A DNA stretch of 5,115 bases from an uncultured Fretibacterium sp. (GTDB taxonomy: Bacteria; Synergistota; Synergistia; Synergistales; Aminobacteriaceae). Every line of letters begins with the position of its first letter. Position 1 is the stretch's first letter. Shown here one piece after another: positions 1 to 5,115 of the stretch. The DNA lies in NCBI GenBank assembly GCA_937915755.1, contig CALGGR010000062.1, positions 1 through 5,115 of the forward strand. Direction: 5' to 3'. The notes beneath the pieces are model-generated. The model ran no database searches and was not told where the DNA came from. It was given only the letters and a program-made list of their open reading frames with translations. The translations under genes were made by a program, and so were the position numbers.

Positions 1-59
1 ATAAATTAACGAAGTCCGAAGCGAGCAAGCTGATAGGACAGGTAAAGAAAGGAGCGTAA
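1..59 (+). CDS. 3' end of an unidentified upstream phage gene (partial)
   Basis: An open frame enters from the left edge (first full codon at 3) and ends at TAA 57-59. The 18 visible residues begin KLTKSEASKLIG and end in KKGA. A short basic and helical tail of the type T-K-x-x-A-S-x-L-I occurs at the C-terminus of various phage recombination and nucleic-acid proteins, but this is only a resemblance and the product cannot be named. The ribosome binding site of the next gene lies inside its last codons, and the gap to that gene is 3 bases, as expected for an operon. The other two frames also lack strong support, so the call rests on spacing and protein-like composition. Confidence 0.5.
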   Translation, partial: KLTKSEASKLIGQVKKGA

Positions 60-62
60 ATT

Positions 63-536
63 ATGAAAAATAGAATTATGTGGGCGCGTTTTCTTGATTT
101 ATGTCATGCAAGATATAGACAAATGAATCGTGATTTATTTTATGTTCATGATGTTCCATTGATTCATTTTGATAGTCTTCCTTACATGAATTACCAACGG
201 AAGGATTTTTTTATTCTTATATCAGATACGCATACAAGTTTTTGTAAAAGTATTAATGAGGTAGAAATTCCTGAATACATAGTTGGAAAATTTCCGTATT
301 TTGAGACGTGTAAAAATATCAATAATATAAATCATATGGCTTCTTTAATTCATGATCGTAATAATGATTTTTATAGCTTTATGTATATCGATGGCGATGA
401 TTTCTATACTTTTCCTGCTATATCAAAAGAGAAAGAATTTGTTTTGATAGGTGCAGATAGTACTTATTGGTGGTATGCAGATAAAGAAGCAACATTTGAA
501 TCATATAAACAAGCATATCTATCATGCAATATATAA
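63..536 (+). CDS. AT-rich orphan protein of unknown function, 157 aa
   Basis: I do not recognise this protein. The ATG at 63 follows an AAAGGAG ribosome binding site (48-54) at 8 bases, and the stop TAA (534-536) runs straight into the AAGGAGGT site of the next gene, so it is placed as a genuine operon member. The product is soluble-looking: no signal peptide or membrane segment is visible. It is rich in Phe, Tyr, His and Asp, with clusters such as MYIDGDDFYTF near residues 107-117 and YWWYAD at 135-140. Four cysteines (14, 61, 83, 155) are spread out and do not form a zinc-finger pattern. Its base composition is far more AT-rich than the replication genes downstream (bases 121-180 contain 16 G/C of 60, against 27 of 60 at 3301-3360), and its codons are heavily T-ending. 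This suggests recent acquisition as accessory cargo. Roles in host interaction, defence or counter-defence are possible but unsupported by any motif. Confidence 0.8.
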   Translation: MKNRIMWARFLDLCHARYRQMNRDLFYVHDVPLIHFDSLPYMNYQRKDFFILISDTHTSFCKSINEVEIPEYIVGKFPYFETCKNINNINHMASLIHDRNNDFYSFMYIDGDDFYTFPAISKEKEFVLIGADSTYWWYADKEATFESYKQAYLSCNI

Positions 537-548
537 GGAGGTATACTC

Positions 549-1301
549 ATGGAACTTTTAACGACACGCGAATTTAACGGAGTAGCCCTAGCCTGCTACA
601 AAGCGGAGAATGAATCAGACGGTTTCTGGGTAACGCGCGAACAGGTCGGGCAAATGCTGGAGTATAAATATCCCGGTATAGCAATAGGGAAAATTCATAA
701 TCGTAATAAAGACCGACTTGATAAATATTCAAGGGTAAACCAAATTGACTTACCCTTTGGAGGAACTCAGACAGTAACGCTTTATAACTTCAAGGGCTTT
801 CTTGAGATATGCCGATTTTCCAAGCAGCCGAAAGCCAATGCAGTAATCGACTTTGCGTGGAGCGTGATGGACGAGATACGGCGAACAGGGAAATATGAAG
901 CAGTGAAAATTCCTGCGATAAACGTCTATGCAGCAAACGCCTTGCACCGCCTGATGAGCTATATAGATAACCCCGAAGACAAGAAATTTCTCACGAATTA
1001 CGCGGCGAAGTTAATAACCGGTCAAGACTTAAGGCAGCCTGTAACGGTAATCGAGCAATATACGATTGAGGATATAGCACGACAACTTGATTGGGAGGTA
1101 GAAGCGTTGAAAGTCCGAGCCGACGCTTTGCACATAAAGCACAGTGCAGACTGGATATTAACGAAATCTAAGCGTCAAGAACTAATTGACCTGATAAGGC
1201 AAGATGTAGTGCAGATAAAAGACGGGTACGAGTATTACGCAGATGGCCGGCGGCGTATCCATTGGGAATATGACGGCAGTAAATATGCGTCGGGGATTTG
1301 A
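549..1301 (+). CDS. Bro-N-type phage antirepressor-like protein, 250 aa
   Basis: The N-terminal half (about residues 8-118) matches the Bro-N/phage antirepressor pattern: a short beta start (REFNGVALACYK), then GFWVTREQVGQMLEY in the role of the usual 'wvtakdvaeaLgy' helix, a basic segment with paired H-N-R-N (50-53), a beta hairpin ending in GGTQTVTLYNFKGFLEIC, and the helix AVIDFAWSVMDEIRRTGKY that normally closes the domain. Bro-N domains bind DNA, and phage family members act on or against the lysogeny repressor. The linker (about 120-165) is helical. A second unit (about 169-240) begins YTIEDIARQLDWEVEALKVRADAL, which reads as a helix-turn-helix, followed by a basic tail with GRRRIHWEYDG. 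The start at 549 has a near-perfect AAGGAGGT site (535-542) at 6 bases. The 3' end overlaps the RecU-like gene. No partner repressor is in the window, so true antirepressor activity is inferred; a DNA-binding regulator of the replication operon is the main alternative. Confidence 0.85.
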   Translation: MELLTTREFNGVALACYKAENESDGFWVTREQVGQMLEYKYPGIAIGKIHNRNKDRLDKYSRVNQIDLPFGGTQTVTLYNFKGFLEICRFSKQPKANAVIDFAWSVMDEIRRTGKYEAVKIPAINVYAANALHRLMSYIDNPEDKKFLTNYAAKLITGQDLRQPVTVIEQYTIEDIARQLDWEVEALKVRADALHIKHSADWILTKSKRQELIDLIRQDVVQIKDGYEYYADGRRRIHWEYDGSKYASGI

Positions 1302-1695
1302 GTTTGAGAATGAGCTAAACCGGTTAAGCAAATACCTGAACGCAAAGGGAATACATATGCACAAGAATCACCCTCACAGAACCGAGAGCGGCTTATATCT
1401 TGAGGGTGAACCTTTTGATTATGAAGTAGTATCAAGAGGCAGGCTGCATTGTTTTGACGCGAAGGAATGTGCAGGTAACCGTTGGAGCTTAAGCAATGCG
1501 AAAGTAAATCAGCTAAATAATTTGCTTGTGTGTCAGAAGAACGGCGCGCAGGCATATTTTTTAGTCTGGTTCAGGAAGATAAATAAAATCATTAGATTTG
1601 ACGCAGACTACGTAAAGCAGGCGTTAATCGAAGGCAAGAAAAGTTTACTCCCAGAGGAGGGGCAACAATGGCAGTGGACAGAATTAGATACATAA
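1243..1695 (+). CDS. RecU-like Holliday junction resolvase, phage type, up to 150 aa
   Basis: The protein carries the PD-(D/E)XK nuclease pattern in the RecU arrangement: an N-terminal acidic helix (GFEFENELN, residues 18-26), a substrate-facing PFDYEV with Asp59, the catalytic strand HCFDAKEC with Asp72 and Lys74, then WSLSNAKVNQLNNLL with Gln90 on the following helix, and a hydrophobic strand AYFLVWF (104-110). RecU enzymes cut four-way junctions using metal ions, and phage copies resolve branched replication and recombination DNA. The annotated form is the longest. ATG at 1270 and 1285 are in frame, and 1285 (beginning MRRGFEFENE) best fits where family members begin. None of the three starts has a strong ribosome binding site, so translation is probably coupled to the antirepressor gene, which it overlaps by 59 or 17 bases depending on the start. 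The 3' end overlaps the primase gene by 28 bases. Family call is firm; the start is uncertain. Confidence 0.85.
   Translation: MAGGVSIGNMTAVNMRRGFEFENELNRLSKYLNAKGIHMHKNHPHRTESGLYLEGEPFDYEVVSRGRLHCFDAKECAGNRWSLSNAKVNQLNNLLVCQKNGAQAYFLVWFRKINKIIRFDADYVKQALIEGKKSLLPEEGQQWQWTELDT
1653..1662 (+). promoter_or_regulatory. strong ribosome binding site of the primase-helicase gene
   Basis: The run AGAGGAGGGG sits 5 bases before the ATG at 1668 and inside the last codons of the RecU-like gene. It fixes the primase start in spite of the 28-base overlap between the two genes. Confidence 0.8.
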
Positions 1696-4109
1696 AAGAG
1701 AAATACAGCGTTTTAGAGTATGCGCGAGATGTTCTAGGTTTACCAGTCAGAAACAGCGGCGACCGAACGATTTCCCTAGCACCAGATTCGCATAATCCCA
1801 CAGCATTAGTAATCTACGAGGATTACTGGCGAGACTTCAAGACAGGAGCGGGCGGAGATGTTATCGACTTATGCGCAGAAGCCCGGCATAACAGCGACCG
1901 GGGAGCAGCAATCCGAGAATTAGCCGGAGATTACGGACTGGACTATCACTGGCAGGAATATACGGTTAATCTAAATAACAAGATGGCATATTTTCATGAC
2001 CAGTTACGGCCAGAAGATAAAGAATATCTAGCGAAGCGCGGAATAACACAGGCAACAGCTGACCGATTAAGATTAGGTTACGATGAAGAAGAAGACCGTC
2101 TAACAATCCCGTACTACAAGAACGGTTACGTTGCATATTACATAGCGCGTGATCGGAGCGGAAAAGAGGGCGTATCGAAGTATAAGAAGCAGAAACTTGA
2201 CGGGTATAACGAAAATATCCCGTGGGGATTGCATACGCTGATGCCGAAACGTCGAGAGGAGATACAAGCCGAAATTCAGGAGAAATTAAAGACTTTACCT
2301 GAAGAAGAAGGCATGAAGATAAATATTGAGAGCTTAGAGAAAACGTTAATCATAGCTGAGGGAGCATTTGACGCAATGAGTTTTGAGCAGGAAGGCTTCC
2401 GAGTACTCTCGCCGATAAGCGGCTATTTCAATGACAGTGCCAAGCGTCAGGTAATCAACATAGCACAAGGTCATGACACAGTATTTATCTGCTTTGACAA
2501 CGATCAAGCTGGGACGCGATTTCAGGTAACGATGGCGCAGTTATTCTTCAAGCATAGAATACACTTTGTATGCGGATATTTGCCTAAAGGCGTGAAGGAT
2601 GTTAGCGAATACTACGAAGCCGGTGGCAATTTATTTGAACTGGTAAACGGTGCGCAATCAGGAATAAAAGAATTAGCAGCGCGAATGACCGATCGAGATG
2701 AATTCAAAAAGTTCGTATATGACGCAGCGCGATTTGTAGAAGAACCTGAACTTGAAGAATTATTTACAGGTACAGGCGACACATTCCCTCAAGAATGGCT
2801 AAAGAGCGTGAAGAAAAGGGCGTTACGAGCCCCCCTTGAAATAATGATAGTGCAGGAAGTGCTAAAGAAACATAAGCTCAAACACTTTGAAGGATTAGGC
2901 TTTTACGAATATTCACATGGAGTGTGGCTTCGCAGACTAGATAACTTAATACGGAGCTACGTAGCGAAGGCGTTAGGTTACCACGCGACCGGCGCAAAAT
3001 TAGATACAATCTTGAAATTTCTGAAAGCAGAAACGACAACGGAGGAGAAATTGAACAGGCAGGCAGTGTTTAATTTCCGTAATGGAATTCTTGACTTAGA
3101 AACAGGCGAATTCAAAGATCACAACGAAGTATATTTAAGTTCCGTGCAAGTGCCCTACGATTATGACCCAAGCGCGCAATGTTCTAAATGGCTAAAGTTT
3201 GTAAGTGAAGTAATGGCCAATCGCAAGCCGTCAATGATGTTGTTGCAGGAAGCAGCCGGGTACGTACTATTTAATGACTGTTCACTACAGAAATGTTTTT
3301 TCTTGATAGGAGACGGAGCGAACGGGAAATCAGTAACGTTAAATGTGTTGGCAGAGCTTTTCGGTAAAGATAACGTATCAACAGTAGAAATGAGTGCATT
3401 AACTGAGCCATTTCAACGAATAGCGTTGTTGACTTCATATATAAACATAAGCACCGAGACAAGTTCAGATGTAAAGGGAGCAGAAAGCATATTCAAGCAG
3501 GTAGTAGTAGGCGATAAGATAAGCGCATGTTATAAGAATAAGGATTTTATCAACGATAATCCGCGCTGTAAGATGTTTTGTGCTTGTAATGAGTTTATAA
3601 AGTCGCGAGATACAACGACAGGATTTTTACGGCGAATATGTTTTATAGATTTCCCGTGCAAGTTCGAAGGCAAGAACGCAGACCCTGACTTAGAAAAGAA
3701 ATTAATTACCGAGTTATCAGGAATATTTAACTGGTGCTACGAAGGGTATAAACGCCTGAAACAAAATCGCAAGTTCACAGAAACGCCCGAACAATCGCAA
3801 ATAATGTCAGACTTCATAGACCAGAGCAACCCTGTAGCCGTATTTATTCGTGAAGAGCTGGCAAGCGAATTAGGAGAGTTTGAACGCAAAGATTTATATG
3901 TTCGCTATGTAAATTGGACGAAAGCCGCCGGGCATGAGACATTGAGCCGAACAAAGTTCACTCGTAAATTCAAGGATACGCTGAAACAAATACGCCCTGA
4001 TGTGGTAGAAAAGAAAACAGCCTACGGCCGATATTTTATTTTCTCAGTGAATAATGAGCCTGAAGCAGAAACGCCGCATTTATGGGATATAGCAGGTAAC
4101 GATGAGTAA
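1668..4109 (+). CDS. phage primase-helicase: TOPRIM primase fused to SF3 (D5-type) helicase, 813 aa
   Basis: One protein that should synthesise primers and unwind DNA at the element's replication fork. Order of parts: residues 1-95, a CHC2-like fold by pattern (SHNPTALVIYEDYWRDFKTGAGGDVIDL) in which the usual Cys/His zinc ligands are missing; 108-190, DnaG-type core (YLAKRGIT, then LTIPYYKNGYV); 226-325, TOPRIM with Glu231 in LIIAEGAFDAMSF and the metal-binding Asp277/Asp279 in CFDNDQAG, followed by KGVKDVSEYYEAGG; about 385-530, a D5_N-like linker; 535-665, SF3 ATPase with Walker A GDGANGKS (548-555), a Walker B-like YINISTETS with Glu597, sensor Asn641 in KMFCACNEF, and arginine-finger candidates Arg655/Arg656 in FLRRICFIDFP; 715-795, a C-terminal winged-helix-like region typical of poxvirus D5/P4 primase relatives. 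Length is as expected for a full two-enzyme fusion. It starts within the RecU-like gene, and its last bases overlap the next gene (8 bases). Activity of the primase half without zinc ligands is inferred from the intact TOPRIM acids. Confidence 0.95.
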   Translation: MAVDRIRYIKEKYSVLEYARDVLGLPVRNSGDRTISLAPDSHNPTALVIYEDYWRDFKTGAGGDVIDLCAEARHNSDRGAAIRELAGDYGLDYHWQEYTVNLNNKMAYFHDQLRPEDKEYLAKRGITQATADRLRLGYDEEEDRLTIPYYKNGYVAYYIARDRSGKEGVSKYKKQKLDGYNENIPWGLHTLMPKRREEIQAEIQEKLKTLPEEEGMKINIESLEKTLIIAEGAFDAMSFEQEGFRVLSPISGYFNDSAKRQVINIAQGHDTVFICFDNDQAGTRFQVTMAQLFFKHRIHFVCGYLPKGVKDVSEYYEAGGNLFELVNGAQSGIKELAARMTDRDEFKKFVYDAARFVEEPELEELFTGTGDTFPQEWLKSVKKRALRAPLEIMIVQEVLKKHKLKHFEGLGFYEYSHGVWLRRLDNLIRSYVAKALGYHATGAKLDTILKFLKAETTTEEKLNRQAVFNFRNGILDLETGEFKDHNEVYLSSVQVPYDYDPSAQCSKWLKFVSEVMANRKPSMMLLQEAAGYVLFNDCSLQKCFFLIGDGANGKSVTLNVLAELFGKDNVSTVEMSALTEPFQRIALLTSYINISTETSSDVKGAESIFKQVVVGDKISACYKNKDFINDNPRCKMFCACNEFIKSRDTTTGFLRRICFIDFPCKFEGKNADPDLEKKLITELSGIFNWCYEGYKRLKQNRKFTETPEQSQIMSDFIDQSNPVAVFIREELASELGEFERKDLYVRYVNWTKAAGHETLSRTKFTRKFKDTLKQIRPDVVEKKTAYGRYFIFSVNNEPEAETPHLWDIAGNDE

Positions 4110-4596
4110 AATAAGCAATATCTTAGCTGAGTTTACCCGGCAAGGAATAACATATAAAGTATCCGACCAGTTAAACGGCTGGCGGGTATTTTTATATGGA
4201 GGGGATGACGAAATCCGCAAAAAATTTCAAGCAAATTTATGGAATGAAAAAGAGCCGCAGAAACTGGAGGCCGGTAAGTCGGAATCAACAGAGCAGGGAA
4301 ATAATGACACTGCTTCTGTAGCCAAAATTGTGCAACAAGTGTTCGCTAAGGAAACTTCTTTGACCGAAAAAGTTCAGATGTTAAATAAGTTTGCTGGTGG
4401 TTACTTTGTAGCAAAAGATTTTGCTAATGCACAATTGCTGCTGGAAAAGGCTTTGGAAATAGACAGCCATCATCTGCAAACCTTAACGAATCTTGCAATA
4501 CTCGCAAAAGTTCAGGGGGATGGGGATAAGGCTTTAGCATATGTGGCGAAAATGCAGGAAGTGGATTTTGTATTGTTACAAAGAATAATGGGGTAG
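4102..4596 (+). CDS. TPR-repeat protein, possibly chimeric, 164 aa
   Basis: The ATG at 4102 lies within the primase stop region (8-base overlap) behind a weak AGCAGG site, so expression is probably coupled. Three parts can be seen. Residues 1-50 (starting MSKISNILAEF, with GWRVFLYGGDDEIRKKF) form a small mixed domain that I do not recognise but that fits the style of the preceding phage genes. Residues 51-72 are a polar linker rich in Glu, Ser, Asn and Gly. Residues about 96-154 hold two tetratricopeptide-like units: YFVAKDFANAQLLLEKALEID, then LQTLTNLAILAKVQGDGDKALAYVAKMQEVD, with the small and aromatic residues of the TPR helix pair in place. TPRs bind other proteins; no partner is evident. 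Codon use changes in the linker: from about 4309 onward GCT, TCT, ACT, GTT and TTT become common, and Leu shifts from TTA to TTG/CTG. The gene may therefore be a fusion at a recombination point. The open frame is secure; function is unknown. Confidence 0.75.
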   Translation: MSKISNILAEFTRQGITYKVSDQLNGWRVFLYGGDDEIRKKFQANLWNEKEPQKLEAGKSESTEQGNNDTASVAKIVQQVFAKETSLTEKVQMLNKFAGGYFVAKDFANAQLLLEKALEIDSHHLQTLTNLAILAKVQGDGDKALAYVAKMQEVDFVLLQRIMG

Positions 4597-4629
4597 GCAT
4601 ATGTTTAGTGACTTAAACGTCGTAAGTTT

Positions 4630-4659
4630 TTCTAAGAATGTTCTAAATTGTGATATACT
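4630..4659 (+). promoter_or_regulatory. predicted extended -10 sigma-A promoter for the secreted-protein gene
   Basis: The sequence TGATATACT (4651-4659) gives a TATACT -10 box preceded by the TG of an extended -10. The best -35 candidate is TTCTAA (4630-4635), 18 bases upstream, which is a poor match to TTGACA; the extended -10 could compensate. Transcription would begin near 4666 and leave a leader of about 40 bases. The same TTCTAA occurs again at 4641-4646, exactly 11 bases on, which could be a protein-binding pair or chance in AT-rich DNA (4621-4680 contains 18 G/C of 60). It sits in the only gap of real size in the window (4597-4707) and separates the phage-like cluster from the downstream gene. 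Confidence 0.55.
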
Positions 4660-4692
4660 GGAAAAAAAGGGGATAATAGCAGGCAGACGATG

Positions 4693-4699
4693 AAGGGAG
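4693..4699 (+). promoter_or_regulatory. ribosome binding site deciding the 4708 start
   Basis: AAGGGAG lies 8 bases before the ATG at 4708. The in-frame ATG at 4690 has no comparable site at a usable distance, and starting there would put MKGVAA ahead of a normal signal peptide. This favours 4708. Confidence 0.65.
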
Positions 4700-4707
4700 T
4701 TGCAGCG

Positions 4708-5115
4708 ATGAAGCGCTTAATCTGTTTGCTGCTGTGCCTGGGCCTGCTTGCGGGCGCTTTCCCCTTCGCCGCGGCGGAAAACGCGGAGGAGGACGAGGTT
4801 CAGTTTACGCAGGAAGAGCTTGAGGAAATGGAGGAGGAACAGCGGGAGGCTGAGGAAGATATCGAAGCGGTGGTGGAAGGAGAGGTCTATCACGAGAAGG
4901 TGAAGGAGGACTTCAGCCTGAATTCCCCGGCATTGTACACCGGCACGCTGCGGGGCGAATACAGCATTTTTTCCGAGAAGGATATCGAGAGCAAGAAGCT
5001 GCGCCCCTCTACGGGGCACGATGTGAAGGTGGAGATCCTCTTTGTGGGGCTGCGCTGGATGATCGTGCGGAAGGATAACATCATCGGGTATGTGAAGCGG
5101 GAATACATGCACAAG
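4708..5115 (+). CDS. exported protein with acidic segment and SH3-like domain (5' part, runs off the end)
   Basis: The frame stays open from ATG 4708 to the window edge (136 codons visible). Residues 1-23 form a classical Sec signal peptide: MKR, a Leu/Cys-rich hydrophobic core, and a probable signal peptidase I site after AAA (21-23) before ENAEED. LLLC is not a good lipobox, so a lipoprotein is less likely. Residues 24-60 are strongly acidic (runs of Glu around EELEEMEEEQ) and probably helical. Residues about 68-136 resemble a bacterial SH3-type domain: beta segments with RGEYSIFSE, DVKVEILFVGLRWMIVRK and the closing IIGYVKREYM, where 'GYV' plus a hydrophobic end is typical. Such domains bind peptidoglycan or proteins at the cell surface. 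DNA here is GC-rich (42 of 60 at 4741-4800), unlike everything upstream, so this is probably a resident chromosomal gene with its own promoter. A start at 4690 (six residues longer) is possible. The remainder of the protein is not visible. Confidence 0.85.
   Translation, partial: MKRLICLLLCLGLLAGAFPFAAAENAEEDEVQFTQEELEEMEEEQREAEEDIEAVVEGEVYHEKVKEDFSLNSPALYTGTLRGEYSIFSEKDIESKKLRPSTGHDVKVEILFVGLRWMIVRKDNIIGYVKREYMHK

Noticed and set aside
1235..1555. A minus-strand open frame of 106 codons opposite the RecU-like gene.
   Set aside because: The + strand here shows a clear RecU nuclease pattern, and the minus-strand protein has no recognisable features. All other genes in the cluster run on the + strand.
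4610..4632. A possible factor-independent terminator: inverted repeat ACTTA/TAAGT followed by a T run.
   Set aside because: The stem is only 5 base pairs, mostly A-T, with a 7-base loop. That is too weak to call, though some transcript end is expected in this gap.
4601..4693. A 30-codon + strand open frame (MFSDLNVVSFSK...) between the TPR gene and the secreted-protein gene, ending in an ATGA overlap at 4690.
   Set aside because: Its only upstream purine run is 3 bases from the ATG, it spans a convincing extended -10 promoter, and its composition fits AT-rich intergenic DNA. It could be chance.
4717..5112. A long minus-strand open frame opposite the secreted-protein gene, with His- and Leu-rich translation.
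   Set aside because: It mirrors the GC-rich, Glu-rich + strand gene, which has a signal peptide, an SH3-like domain and a good ribosome binding site. The minus frame has no domain or start signal.
1..5115. CRISPR arrays, tRNA or rRNA genes, insertion sequences, toxin-antitoxin pairs and iteron-type origins.
   Set aside because: Reading through the window I saw no regularly spaced repeats, cloverleaf-like gene, transposase or terminal inverted repeats. A replication origin for the primase-helicase may lie outside or inside a gene but shows no repeats I could identify.

Overview
This window reads as the right-hand part of a phage-type DNA-replication cluster (prophage or phage-derived element) from a low-to-mid-GC Gram-positive bacterium, probably Clostridia or a relative, followed by the start of an unrelated GC-rich gene for a secreted protein. 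The Firmicutes assignment rests on strong AGGAGG-type ribosome binding sites, a RecU-type resolvase and the general style of the phage proteins. No species can be named from the sequence.

Layout, all on the + strand: (1) the last 18 codons of an unidentified upstream gene (to 59); (2) an AT-rich orphan gene of 157 residues (63-536) with no recognisable domain; (3) a Bro-N-type phage antirepressor-like protein (549-1301); (4) a RecU-like Holliday junction resolvase (1243-1695) overlapping its neighbours on both sides; (5) a large primase-helicase of 813 residues (1668-4109) joining a DnaG-like TOPRIM primase half to an SF3/D5-type helicase half; (6) a 164-residue protein (4102-4596) with a phage-like N-terminal part and a tetratricopeptide-repeat C-terminal part; (7) an AT-rich intergenic stretch with an extended -10 promoter; (8) the first 136 codons of an exported protein with an acidic segment and an SH3-like domain, running off the end.

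Genes 1-6 touch or overlap and carry no visible internal promoter or terminator, so they are probably one transcript. Primase-helicase and RecU fit together as replication and recombination functions: the first primes and unwinds DNA, the second resolves branched intermediates. The Bro-N protein is a probable regulator. No integrase, att site, repressor, terminase or structural gene is visible, so this is an internal slice or an eroded end of the element.

Two places stand out. The gene at 63-536 is much more AT-rich than the replication genes and looks like inserted cargo. The region from about 4260 to 4710 changes codon use and composition twice and may hold the junction between the element and resident chromosome, possibly inside the TPR gene itself. 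I found no evidence of a wholly new multi-gene system, CRISPR array or RNA gene.
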